The translations under genes and the position numbers were made by a program. The notes under the pieces are model-generated. The model was not told where the DNA came from. It saw nothing but the letters and a program-made list of their open reading frames with translations, and made no database searches. A DNA stretch of 64,000 bases from Phorcus lineatus. Taxonomy: Eukaryota; Mollusca; Gastropoda; Trochida; Trochidae. The stretch covers positions 14,223,731 through 14,287,730 of the forward strand of contig OV121085.1 in assembly GCA_921293015.1 (NCBI GenBank), written 5' to 3'. Shown here piece by piece: positions 22,965 through 34,552 of the stretch. How positions within the stretch are numbered: the first letter of the stretch is position 1; each line of letters begins with the position of its first letter.

Positions 22965-24763
22965 TGATTCCAGATAATGGTTGGTATCTTTGTTTGCTCC
23001 TTGTCTGCTTCTGGTACCAGTTGACGAAACCTCTGAAATTCAAATCTAGATAATGAATCTGCAATGGAGTTACATTTACCAGGAATATACTTTGCTTTCA
23101 AAAGCAGATTAATTTGCAAACAATTAAGAACTAATGCCCTAACCAGAACCATAACTCTTGGAGACTTTGCAGACATCTTATTGATAATGGTCACCACAGC
23201 TTGATTGTCAGAGTTAAAGATCACTTTCCTGTTGAGGAGGTCAAAACCCCAGAGGTTTATTGCAATGACAATTGGGAATAGCTCCAAAAAAGTTATATCT
23301 GTCAAAAATCCAGCCCTTGACCATTCCTCCGGCCAACTCTCAGAAACCCATTTGCCCTTGAAATATATGCCAAATCCCTTATCTGTAGAGCCTGCACTGT
23401 CAGTATATAGCTGGAGATGATCATTATGCAACCACAGCCGGTCATGAAATACTGATATTCCATTATGGTTCTGTAAGAAATATTGCCAAGTTGTCAAATC
23501 ATTTTTTATTTCTCGGGTCATGCGAAGTCTGTGATGGGATTTATGAACAGATTTCGTAGAATCGATTAATCTTCGACAAAATGCCCGGCCCATTGGGACA
23601 GCACGACAGATAAAATTTAAAGAGCCAATCAAAGATTGCATATCTCTCAGCGTGACTTTTCTCTTTCCAATAAAATCTGATAGAAGGTCTAAGCATGTTG
23701 AGACCTTAATATCTGGAATTCTGATCATCATTTCCTCAGTATCAATTTCAAGGCCTAAAAATGATATTTTAGTACATGGATGCACTGTTTTCTCATGAGC
23801 TAAAGGTATGTTTAACTCATCACAGACAGATATAAAGGTTTGTAATGTTGTCGCACATTGTTTTGTGTTTTTCATCCCGCCAAATAAAAAATCATCCAGA
23901 TAATGTAACAGCTGCCCATCCTTTATTGATTGTTGAACTGTCCATTGCAGAAATGATGAAAACATCTCAAAGAGAGCGCAACTGATTTTACAACCCATTG
24001 GTAAACACATGTCAATAAAATACTGTTCTTTGAAGTATATCCCCAAAAGGTTGAAGTCTGCATGGTTAATAGGACACAATCTAAAAGCACTTTTAATGTC
24101 AGATTTAGCAAGCAAACAACCTTTCCCTAAAATCTGCACCATTTCAACTGCAGCATCAAAACTGGTATATTTAACAGAGGCCTTGTCATCATCAATAAAA
24201 TCATTAACAGATGATCCAATAGGATAAGATAAATGATGAATAAGTCTATATTGACCTTCCTCTTTCTTGGGAACCAGGCCTATTGGTGAAATTCTCAAAT
24301 TCTCTATTGGAGGAAATGGAAATGGACCAAGCATTCTACCTTCTTTTATTTCTTTATGAAGCTTGTTTCTTGTGACATTAACATTTTCTTCAGCTGATTT
24401 CAAATTAGGTGACCATGTTGTACTCCTTGGACCAAGATAATTTAATGTAAAGCCATTCATAAAACCCTCATACAGTATTTTAGCTGCTTCAGTCTCCGGA
24501 TAAGACGATAATAAACTTGAGAGTTTAGTTGTATTTACTGGAGAGTAGCCTTTAATGGGAAGGATTAAATCCTTGTTTGCTTGACTTGCTTGTATTGGGT
24601 CGAAACTTACACGTTTGGAATGGGTGAGCCTTGCTGCATCGACTGCATGAATGTGAGTAGCGACAGTTTTGTCTGCTGCAACTGCGATAGTTGTAATCGT
24701 AACATACACCTTGTCGATTGGGTTGATGGTTTGGTTTTGATGTACCAACTGGTTGTATAGCAT
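22937..24763 (-). CDS. Reverse transcriptase-RNase H polyprotein of the Ngaro-like element
   Basis: 608 residues, uninterrupted. The RT part has LLAKSDIKSAFRLCPI (first catalytic Asp), LPMGCKISCALFEMF and the active-site LLHYLDDFLF. The RNase H part follows with YTDSAGSTDKGFGIYF, an LELFPIVIA Glu, FNSDNQAVV and NSIADSLSR, giving the usual acidic catalytic set. There is no protease or integrase, as expected for DIRS/Ngaro-type elements. The first 212 bases overlap gag in a different frame, so expression probably needs frameshifting or reinitiation; the listed start codon is uncertain. Confidence 0.93.
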   Translation of the reverse strand: MLYNQLVHQNQTINPIDKVYVTITTIAVAADKTVATHIHAVDAARLTHSKRVSFDPIQASQANKDLILPIKGYSPVNTTKLSSLLSSYPETEAAKILYEGFMNGFTLNYLGPRSTTWSPNLKSAEENVNVTRNKLHKEIKEGRMLGPFPFPPIENLRISPIGLVPKKEEGQYRLIHHLSYPIGSSVNDFIDDDKASVKYTSFDAAVEMVQILGKGCLLAKSDIKSAFRLCPINHADFNLLGIYFKEQYFIDMCLPMGCKISCALFEMFSSFLQWTVQQSIKDGQLLHYLDDFLFGGMKNTKQCATTLQTFISVCDELNIPLAHEKTVHPCTKISFLGLEIDTEEMMIRIPDIKVSTCLDLLSDFIGKRKVTLRDMQSLIGSLNFICRAVPMGRAFCRRLIDSTKSVHKSHHRLRMTREIKNDLTTWQYFLQNHNGISVFHDRLWLHNDHLQLYTDSAGSTDKGFGIYFKGKWVSESWPEEWSRAGFLTDITFLELFPIVIAINLWGFDLLNRKVIFNSDNQAVVTIINKMSAKSPRVMVLVRALVLNCLQINLLLKAKYIPGKCNSIADSLSRFEFQRFRQLVPEADKEQTKIPTIIWNHWKQKLKDY

Positions 24764-25562
24764 TTGATGTCATAAACATGAGCCAGAAATCTGGGTGTAT
24801 CTTTGCCCATGAATTTGAAGGATTTTGAGCTTGTCTGACCCTGAAATGGTGGTCATAAGATCTCCAGCCTATCCCATTATACATGTGTGCAGCCCATCTG
24901 ATGGTGTGCATGTATTTAATTAAGTCTTGATGTTTCTCAGGAAACTTCTCCAAATAAACACTCATAAAAATGAGGAAACATGTTGACCAATCATCAATAT
25001 TATTTACTGATGGTGAGGGTTTCTTTCTCACCTCTATTCCTCCCCTACTATTCATGGTGACCATCCCAAATTGCTCATTTTGCTCAATCTTACTTGAATT
25101 TGAAGCTTTAAGAATAAGACTGAAATCAACATATTCTGAATTCCAAATTTTTTCCTTAATCTGTTGCGGTAAAACATCCCCTACCCTGTCTTTAACACAC
25201 CACACTGTGGGGGTGTCGGTGAAATTTTCACCTTGTATTTGAGAGGGGAGTGTATCGTCGGCCAAATTTGGAATATCACAAGGTTGAGATGGGGTAGACT
25301 GAAAGCATTCATCACCACTTAGTGGGGGATTAAAATTGACTGATGACGAGGAGTCGAAACTAACTTGACAACGCTCACCTGATTTGGCCGCCATTTTCGA
25401 CGGCGTGGTCTTCTGTCTTTTGGAACCACTGTCTCGATCCCCGCTCTCCTCTCGCTGCCCAGCTGTCCTCTCATGCTCGGCCCGCTTTTCTTCTCTGAGA
25501 CGTTTTCTGCCCGCTCCGGCCTCCTTCTTTTTCTTAGCTACACGAACCTTGCTTCGCGGCAT
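24552..25562 (-). CDS. Gag-like nucleocapsid protein of the Ngaro-like element
   Basis: About 336 residues, starting at the ATG at 25562 (MPRSKVRVAKKKK); the frame is open further upstream into the A repeat but without a better ATG. The N-terminus is strongly basic (Lys/Arg-rich, nuclear-localisation-like). The middle is globular and not recognisable by eye. The C-terminus has a Cys/His cluster: CYDYNYRSCSRQNCRYSHSC followed by SRCSKAHPFQTC, resembling the zinc-finger ends seen in DIRS/Ngaro gag ORFs. It likely binds element RNA. Confidence 0.85.
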   Translation of the reverse strand: MPRSKVRVAKKKKEAGAGRKRLREEKRAEHERTAGQREESGDRDSGSKRQKTTPSKMAAKSGERCQVSFDSSSSVNFNPPLSGDECFQSTPSQPCDIPNLADDTLPSQIQGENFTDTPTVWCVKDRVGDVLPQQIKEKIWNSEYVDFSLILKASNSSKIEQNEQFGMVTMNSRGGIEVRKKPSPSVNNIDDWSTCFLIFMSVYLEKFPEKHQDLIKYMHTIRWAAHMYNGIGWRSYDHHFRVRQAQNPSNSWAKIHPDFWLMFMTSNAIQPVGTSKPNHQPNRQGVCYDYNYRSCSRQNCRYSHSCSRCSKAHPFQTCKFRPNTSKSSKQGFNPSH

Positions 25563-25590
25563 ACTTATATAGTCCCTTCCACAACAATAA

Positions 25591-25757
25591 TAACTTTGAC
25601 AGTTTGAGAGCGGCAAGAAAAAGAACGGAAAAGTAACTGTCGTTAGTATTAAAGCCTAGAACAAAGGGAGATAACTCCCATTACTGATGTGTATTGCTTG
25701 CCGCTAATAAAATAATTTATCCTGTTATGATATGTTGTGATGGGATAAATTTAATTA
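25591..25757 (-). repeat. Ngaro A1 direct repeat (start of the element)
   Basis: A 167-base repeat at the sense 5' end of the element, one visible mismatch from A2. Its outer end 'ttaatta' meets 'cctaatgag', the flank seen uninterrupted at the paralogous empty site. It should hold the element promoter; no motif is distinctive. Confidence 0.93.
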
Positions 25758-27127
25758 CCTAATGAGAGCCATGTTTTCAAAGGTATTTGCTTCAGAAACG
25801 GTTTGTTATAACTGAAATTGATATGCACATATCACTGGTTTGTTACTGTCATTAAACTAATACTATATGCACTTATATCTGCAGAAAAAAAATCTATTTG
25901 TTATGCATTCATATCCAAATCAACATTCTGGTAAATCTTCTTTGGTCCTTTGACGTTATCTATGTGTTCATAATCTGCGTTTGCTCTGTTTGTCAAGTCA
26001 CAGTAGGTGGGGTGATCTCTATATTCGGGTATTTGGTCATCTTCTGTTCGACGATTGCGGCGATATCTGGAAAATAACATAAACATTAACATGGAAATTG
26101 AAGAAAGTTAAAAATGTCTACATAAGTTATCGACACAATGATTTGGACCAGCATTTTAAAAAAAACTGAAGACCATTTAATGTCACTTGATTACTACCGC
26201 TACTAAGCAATGATGTTCTGGAATTTCCACAAATTTAAAGCCATGGTAATTTCCTTTAGCAGTGGGAAGATAAGAAAGTCTTAGGGGATTATATTTAGAG
26301 AAGAGGCAGGTTAGGGATGACACCTGAAACAAACCTGAACCTGGGCATTGCACATGTGCACAGGAGCATTGTTATGAAACACCCATTTCCCATATTCCAG
26401 TATAAACCGTCGTTTCTCTGTAAAATGTTTCCGAAATTATATACATTTAGCTTTGAAACCTCTTTTGCGATCGACCTTTTATCATTGTAAGATTCGTTAC
26501 GTCCCAGAAAACGGATGCAATGTTTTCAATCCAGCATTAGCTTTTTGCTCTTGATTAAAACGGTGAACCTAAGTTTCATTTTAATATTACGACTTGGGCC
26601 AAAAACGATCCTTGGGTTGCTATGTATATATCAAGCGTTCGCCAGCTGACAAAGACATGTTAATGCTTTTGGTTTTCTGGGAACGCAAGGGATGATAATT
26701 GATTTCATCAAAGTACACAAGTAAAATGTTTTGATTTTTTACCTTCACGAGCAGCAGCAGCTAAGTTTCTCATAGTCACTCAACTGTCTTGCTTACTGCA
26801 TCAAATACAGCGCTTGTTTTCTATATGAAAGCTATGAATGCACTCCTGCATGTCACAGAATTTATTCCAATTAAATAAAAAGGTGGGAACGCTATTTGAT
26901 CCAAACTCACCTGCGATAAAGGATCACACATCTAGTAACAATAATCACCAGGACAATGACACTACCCGCTATAACTCAAGCTATGGCCGCTGCTGTAAAA
27001 ATACACACCAAATGTTGCTTAAAGTTCACTGACAAAGTAGAACAATCAATACATTTCTGTTCTTCATATGTTTCTGGATATGGATATATACTTTTTACTT
27101 AGCTAGCAATTGCTTTCTGATCTTTGA

Positions 27128-27290
27128 GGTTTTCACTTTGTATGTGGTGGTTTTTGCTTTTACAGAAATGGTAGAAGGGGCAGTGGCACTTGAGAATAAT
27201 GCTCTTGATGTGGTGGTCGGCGATGATGTATTTGATTTTGTTGTTGTTGTTTCTTATGTGTTAGTTCTAATCATAACTCAAACCCGTTGA
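27128..27290 (-). pseudogene. Relic gene-5/6-type stalk exon inside gene 3
   Basis: On the minus strand this stretch aligns with the stalk exons of genes 5 and 6: repeated aca/act codons for Thr, the phrase complementary to 'gtggtcggcgatgatgtatttgattttgttg', and the following intron block 'ccccagaacatgaagatgttggtacatgattttcacaa', which also follows the gene 6 stalk. It is interrupted by stops and lacks the LECFD start. It lies between the working stalk and TM exons of gene 3. Confidence 0.6.
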
Positions 27291-27766
27291 AAACTTATCC
27301 CCAGAACATGAAGATGTTGGTACATGATTTTCACAATATAATTTGTTAAGGCCAGTATAATATCATGATGGTGGGTACACACGGCAGAAGTTTGTGTGAC
27401 AAAATTGATTAAAAAGGTATTTGTAAAAAGGTATACGCAATATAGTCACAAAATGCAGAGGTTTGTCAACCTGTATTACACCAAGATAACTCCAACGCAT
27501 TACGTGAGTTACATGAACAAACAAAAGTTATTTGAGTTTGCAAAATATGCTTTTGATAAATTGTGACAAATTCTTTATTATATTGATATTCTTATTACAC
27601 ATTTTATTCTTAAATTGCATTGTAGATAAAGAGTGGACATAAAACTCATTATTTAGATTAAGCATTGATTCAGTAAAGCGTTACAATTCAATAAATACTA
27701 TAAAAAAATAATCAAGACTGCAAATATTGATATTTTAAAACATTGTATCCTCATCAAAAATACAAT

Positions 27767-27768
<2 letters not shown>

Positions 27769-27842
<74 letters not shown>
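27769..27842. repeat. (TA)n microsatellite
   Basis: About 37 uninterrupted TA units in the stalk-TM intron of gene 3. A likely site of length variation. Confidence 0.97.
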
Positions 27843-30800
27843 GTATTGGTCCAGTTAACTTGTCAGAAGTTGTTTTCATATTGTTGAAATTACTGTATCC
27901 AAAGGCAAGTGTTATTCAAATGTTAATGTTACAAAGTATTGAGAAAATATTCGCTACGTTATCAGACACTTCTGGGCTCCCAGATACAATCATTTCATCG
28001 TATATGTATTCAATTTGAACCGTTTTATAAATGAATGAGAGGTTAGTTGACACTAGCTAATATTGTTGTCTAATAAATAGAGGGAAGACATCACTATATT
28101 TCTCTAAAAAAAATGCTTTCGCTGTAACTGTATCAAAGAGTTGGTAAACCCATAGATAGCTCACCCGTACTACACATTTCTATCAATATCTATATCAATA
28201 TGGTGCACCAATAGTCCTCAGTATGTTATTTCTGAATTTGTTTATTTTTGTTACAGACATTTGTGTTCAAACTTAAATTGTTAAAGTGACGAAGAGTATA
28301 TTTTAGAATGTTTTATGCTCCTTCAAAATGAGCCAAATTACCATATGTCCTCAGTTATGTTCACCTTTATCTCTAAAGTTCCAAAATTGTGCTTTTTTTA
28401 TGTTTTCAATGAAAGTGAAAAACTGCCATATAAATGTTAGTATGTTGAAATTCTGCGTAAATTTTATATGTATACAATTCAAAGTCCCCATTAATATTAC
28501 CAATCATATTTACATTTTTGTCTGCTGTAAATAAGTTTTCAAAATTACGTTTCAGTTATTGACGCGGGTTATTGTCCGGTGTTCGATCACAAATCAAGAC
28601 TAAAACCTGTTTTTTGTCACCAAACTGAACTAGAAAGCACTAAGATGCTAATTTTTGGAAACAACAACCACTTCTTGATAAATTACACCATTTCTGAATT
28701 TAAGGCATATGTGACTCCAACAACATACTCTATGGCCCTTTGAACACTGATTAATTAAAAAGATAGGTCAACAACAAAAAAGAATTTACCATTGACAGTG
28801 TTCTCCCTATATTTTCAATAAGTATTGATATCAAAAAGTAATATCATAGCATTAGCTGGAATAAAATATTATTATGCATATTTTTAAAAACATTTCTCTA
28901 CAGTTTTTCAATTTAGATACCTTATGTTAATTATAACCTACACATGATAAATCCCTTCATTTGTTTCTTGGAGACAGACAAGCTCTATGTTTGTTTGACC
29001 GTTTTCCTCATTTGATGTTTTAATTTGATGGACTAAGATATAACATCAATCTAAATGTAGCCTGAATAAAGGTAAAGAATGATATTTTCTTAGTCCGAGA
29101 AAACGAGTGTGGCTTTGGCAAGAATGATGTTAAATAGATATGTATTTTAATGTGACACATTGTTTAATTCTTAAATATTACTACTTCCTGTATATAAAGA
29201 CACTGATTTTCAGTTGGTATTAAAATCAAAAGAACTTAATTTTTCTAAATAATAGTTCATCAGGCGCTAAACCTTTCTTTAGGATGGCAAATGATTATTG
29301 AGTATGTTTTGCCGTACTCCTCGACAAACACGTAATTAAGAAAAAAAGGAGGTAGCACATCGATAAAAAATAAAGCCAGTATTTTATTCATAATACCTGA
29401 TAATTTCCTCAATTAATACCGATTATCCACTTAAGTAATAAGATGTTATATTGTTGTAGGAACTTTGAAGAAATAAATCTTTCAAAACAAGTGTCAATGC
29501 TCCTTAGTCAGTTTACTCACTTTACCTATATGTAGGAATCACACCACTATTCCATTTCAACACTTCCTTCTAAGAATGACATTAATCATAGCTTATATAA
29601 TTACATTGATATTGTGTTTTTTAGAGATTTTATATTTTCTTTACCTGGCAACCCTCTCTCCTTGTCAACAATATAGGAAACGTTCGGAGAAGTAGAACCC
29701 GATATTAAAACAGTCGAACTCTCAGGATGTGAAACATTTGCATCTGGTGTCTTTGATGACATTGATGTTTGTATTTCAGGTATTGTTTTTGATGTTGTTG
29801 GAGTCGTCGTTATTGCTGATGTATTTCTATTGAGGTCGAAACACTCAATTGAAAATTGCGCAACTGTTAAACAATCGAAGAAATATGTATTTGAAGCATT
29901 TTGATACATACTACAATAGTATATTATTGTATGAAGTCCAATAATCTATCACAGCTTTAATATTGTGATGAAACATACTGAATATAAGAAAAAGTATTGT
30001 TTATTACTATCTTTATTACTGATGAAAGATAATGTTGCAAAAAATATGGTTTTAAGGAAGTGAATAAGATGAGTTACAGTTAAACTGTATTCATATGACA
30101 CAAAGGTCTTACATAATGCATGGAGATATATAACATACATCATCAGTTTTTCTTTTTCATTATGCAGATATTTATGATGAATTCGTATGCATCTAAAATA
30201 TTGAAATTGTAATAAAAATATATGATTTACCAGTTGGGAATGTTTTTACTTGAAGGTGTCCAGACATAGGTTGTGATTCATCTGTTGATATTACAAACAG
30301 CCACAGTACGTCCCAAGCTTTCTTGTTCGCCTGGTATGCTAAGGAAATCTTCGTGTTAGAGCAGGGGAAAACAAATGATGAATCAGACAATGACACCTTT
30401 GTTCTGCATCCTGGATTGCTCAAATTTGGAAACATTGAAATCTTTGCATCATTATTGAGTTGTATCCTACAAGAGCACATGCTGGCGCTTCCTGAGATTG
30501 TTGTTGAGTTCATGTTGACATTTGTTTGATTCGTTGTGGTTTGACCAAATTGACACAATTGCAGCTCTGAAATTTGATAAGATTTAATAGTATACCATAA
30601 ACTTTAATTTAAACTGCATTGAGTTTTCATTTATTTTGAAGGTTAAATAATTCATTTTCACAATATCGAATGAATCCTATTGTGAAACTACAGTCATATA
30701 CACGTATTTTTATAAACATAAGAAATCATTTCATTCACGTTTCTTCTTTGAGTCTATAGTTTACGTATTTTATCCAAATGACGCATGTTGAACCATATAT

Positions 30801-31729
30801 GTAACTTTTTAATTGTAATGCAGTCCTTACCAAGATTACTGTTAAAACTTTTAAGTGATATGTTAACACAAAAATAGTATTCAGAACAATGTGTCAATGA
30901 ATTTGAGTAATTGAATATTACTCCATTTCAGCATGATGACTCTTTACTTCTATACAATGCCGGCTTCTTGCGAAAATCTTTGTCAAATTAAAAAGAAACT
31001 TAACATCTGCTTTACGGTCGGCAGTTAGAACCCATGCGCACGTAATATATTGACCAAGATATTCTTATGACGATGTTCCCTGGATATCTTTTCAATAGAA
31101 TGACTTATTGGATCTGAACAGTCACTCAACCACTTTTAAGAGTGAAAATGGTTTATATATACAACTTAGAATCTGAATAGAGAACAAGTTATATGGATTT
31201 ACAACTTCTTTATTGCAAGAATTGCATCCTGCAATACAGACTTTGTACATACTTAGAACTTGTTCTCTATTTATCTCACCAACTTATAAATGCCTCTCAA
31301 AGAACTTAGAATCTATTTTCATATCAGAATGTTAGTATATGAAGTGTATTTAGCACTAAATCTAGCAGCAATCACGTTTCATTATAACAAGCCATCGGGG
31401 TACGAGATGTTCTGAAAAGATACCCACACCAATATCCATTGCGCCTCTGTTTCGATCCTTATCCCAAACACAATATTGTTCCGGCACTACGATTAGTAAC
31501 GTTAGCAAAAGGGCATCTGATTGTTAACCTAACTTCAGCCTATTAGGCATCAACATTTCTGAAGTGAGAAACGCTCCTATTCATATAGAGGTACGTGAAT
31601 GTATATAGCTGCTACCTTTGTGGGGAGAGATTAACTGCTTACGAACTGTCGAATAAAAAACAATGTGAAATCTTATTAAAGAGAAGTAACTCTTTAACGA
31701 GGATGAAAATGAACACATTCAATTGATGA

Positions 31730-34408
31730 TCGGCCCTTATATTTCAATGCAAATTGAGTGCAGAACTAAACATCATCATCATATATCGCAATAAGAAACA
31801 TGATAAAGGTATGATTATGTTTTACTCACTCGAAGTGCCTCCTATCCATAGTGAGGAAAGGATTAGAGCAACACCGTTCAGTAATTCCATTGCTGGTTAT
31901 AAGGAACACAGTTCTTCACTCACGACGCCTCTTCTATAAAGATGAAATCCCTTGCAAAAGGTTGAATTACACTTCGTTTCCTTTGAATATAGCTTGCAAG
32001 TTGGGTAGATGGCCACACCATTACGGATATAGAATTTTCGAATGCATTCGTGTTCACCCAAATGCAAAGTGTACCGTACATGGCATGGTATTCACTTTCC
32101 TTGTCCTGTTATTGCATACGATAACACTGGTTAAATAGAACAGACGCGTATGTAAGGGTAAACAATGTTTTTTATTCTGCTTACAAACTGTGTATTTATA
32201 AATAGAAGAGTAAAATATCCGTGTTGAATCCCCTTACGTATAGTGTCTTATTGTTAAAGACATTACAGAAGCGATATGAAAAATTGAGTGGCACATTTTT
32301 AACTATAAACCAGATACCAGGAAGTAAAAATGCTGTACAAATAAAAGGTTAACTCTTCATCTATATTCTGAAGATAAATAATATGAAGATGAACTGTAGA
32401 TATAAAGATATTTTTTAGATTAAGACAGTAGAAAAGCATCACCGTCTCTCGCTACACATGTTTATCAATGAAGCTAATAAAATGTTCTTTTATACATGTA
32501 CACGGTTAGTTGAAGCATTGATATATTCTTAGCAAAGAAAATCCAAAGTTAAAGGACAAACTCTTTTTTATTCTGTAAAATACCCGAGCATTAACTTACT
32601 CCTTCTTCACGTGACCTGGTAGAATGATAATGAATTACTAGTAATTATCAATTGTTCATCTTTGAATAGACAGTATTTCAACGTTTGATTGACAAGCGGC
32701 ATGGCTGTGTTAATGAAGGCTTTCAAACGATTGTAACATTCTGGATACACTACGGTATGTACTTTGTAGTCACCAGGAAGTTTGACCTGTATACAATGAC
32801 ATGGTTGACTGCTATTCAAACATTTATAGACTCGTAAAACGGGTAAATTTCATCAACACCATCATATCTATTTCTGTTGAGGTTTGTTGTTTTGTAAGTT
32901 TTTGTTATTCCTTTTATTTCATGTGGAAATTTATTTTCATGTATTTCTATATTTTTAGGGTAACAAAGCTTTAATCATAGAAGAATTTCTAGACCTCATT
33001 GCAAAAGGATATACACAATGAAAACGTATTTTGATTGTCATCAAATACGTTCCTACACCAACTGTTCATCACATTCGTTTTAGCCATTGTTGTCGTCTTT
33101 ATCATCATCATGTTTATCTTTGTCCAACAGGGATACTCCGACTTACCCTGATGTTCTGCATCGATGGAAGGAATTCCACAAATACACCTGGAAGAAAGTA
33201 TTGCCAAAGTAACATTTTCTTTTTATATGGTTATGTCGGCTACCTATTTAAACATGTATAGTTTTTCAAGTTTTGTAAGAGGCGGCCGATACGTTATACG
33301 GTAATCATTCGAATTTGTTCGAGCGCTTTCTTGTATTTTAAGTGTTCCTTTCTCTGCACACAGAGATAGCTCCGCCATAAATTCCTATTATAGAAAGCAT
33401 CTGTTCAAATACAAGTTCTTCCCGGGCTTCTGGCAGGTGCCCCTAGAGGTAGATTAAAGCAACATGAACTACCTTGCAATATTTCAGCCCATGAAAACAT
33501 TGCATGCATAGATGATCTTTTTGTTGTCACAAAAGTCAAAGAAAGAATGAGGCACTTTAGAAAGGAACCATGTTCTATCAATAAAGACTCAAAGGCAAAT
33601 ATACATTCTAATGAAATTAAGCTTTCCCTTGGCGCACGGAAATAACTGAGACTTCTCTAATGATCACGTATGAAACTAAGTTTGATTGCATCCAATCCGC
33701 CTCTTCATTTCTACACCGAAAACGGTCGTATTGAAACAAAGGCTCGTAGATGAATCTGTGATGAAGCTGACTCTTTCGTGAGAAAATTTAATGCGGCGAA
33801 GTCTTTCCCAGACGACTTCAGTTTGCTGTTGGGGTAAAACACTTCCCGCTATTGGACTGGTATACAAGGGTTACTTCTCTGATTGGTTATAAAGTGATAT
33901 ACTGGGTATTTACTGAATAGTCTGTTAATCATTATGATTACAGGCTTGATTTATTGTTATTCAGATCAATGAAATGCTTAATTACTTGATTTATATCGGC
34001 ATCAATAGAACAACTGGTGTGCAATACTTGTATCCATGTGTTTAATGTGCTAAGTTTATGTGCTTGTCTAAGAAGAATATATACACTTGTCTGTAACAAC
34101 TATCTTAACCAATTAAGGTACACTTGAGAAAATATGTACATAGAACAAAAAATTCATTAAAGGATAGTAGTATTCTCGATTTTATAAGCTCACATCGAAA
34201 AAACCTTTTAATCAATACAGAAAATAGCAGAAAACCCAAAGCATAAGCGAATACACAATGTCAGTCAACCATACTTGAATGAGAATGTTCTGTCACAGGA
34301 ATCAACATAAAATTTAAATTTATAGGATTGACTGACTTTGTAGGCCACATCAGTTATAAAGGATAGCCTTGAAAACTTTTAGTAGATTGATAACAGTAAG
34401 ACTGATTA
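31730..34408. repeat. Near-identical segmental duplication, right copy (holds the Ngaro empty site at its end)
   Basis: Partner of 17360-19848. Covers the end of gene 3 intron 1, its signal exon and its 5' flank up to 34408, where the left copy is interrupted by the Ngaro-like element. The match then resumes with 25758-27000. It keeps the 236 bases that the left copy has lost. No independent gene recognised apart from the gene 3 signal exon. Confidence 0.85.
32741..32850 (-). promoter_or_regulatory. Conserved upstream block (gene 3 copy)
   Basis: 'tacggtatgtactttgtag' and 'tcaccaggaagttt' followed by 'actcgtaaaacgggta', a degenerate form of the inverted repeat at 8589. It lies 0.85 kb upstream of the gene 3 start codon. 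The equivalent region upstream of gene 2 is deleted. A regulatory role is inference. Confidence 0.35.
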
Positions 34409-34552
34409 CCTAATGAGAGCCATGTTTTCAAAGGTATTTTCTTCAGAAACGGTTTGTTATAACTGAAATTGATATGCACATATCACTGGTTTGTTACTGT
34501 CATTAAACTAATACTATATGCACTTATATCTGCAGAAAGAAAACTCTATTTG

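Larger units (their letters stand above)
19849..25757 (-). mobile_element. Ngaro-like tyrosine-recombinase retrotransposon, apparently complete
   Basis: In its sense (minus) orientation the order is A1 (25757-25591), gag, RT-RNase H, tyrosine recombinase, SGNH hydrolase, B1 (21396-20850), A2 (20849-20683), 287 unique bases, B2 (20395-19849). Split direct repeats of the A1-ORFs-B1-A2-B2 type, with tyrosine recombinase replacing integrase, define the Ngaro/PAT side of the DIRS order. The A copies differ at one visible position and the B copies at about one, and all ORFs are open, so insertion is recent. The paralogous locus at 34401-34415 lacks the element and reads straight through 'gattacctaatg', so borders are known to within the shared 'atta'. 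There is no target duplication, as expected for insertion of a circle by site-like recombination. Confidence 0.93.
25901..31890 (-). pseudogene. Receptor gene 3: CQFG-type ectodomain with ITAM-like tail, stop codon in the TM exon
   Basis: Exons: 31830-31890 signal peptide (MELLNGVALILSSLWIGG), 30231-30566 ectodomain, 29645-29863 stalk, 26911-26992 membrane span, 25901-26066 tail. Phases 1,1,1,2; 864 nt, equal in length to gene 4. Signal, ectodomain and stalk are open with all six expected Cys. In the membrane exon codon 211 is TGA (26976-26978) where gene 4 has GGA. The product would end at 210 residues, just before the membrane span, and could be secreted. The downstream tail exon is nevertheless intact, with YCDL, YEHI and YQNV. 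The intron between stalk and TM exons holds a (TA)n tract and a relic stalk exon. A Ngaro-like element sits 143 bp beyond the stop codon. Pseudogene or soluble receptor; the sequence alone does not decide. Confidence 0.72.
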
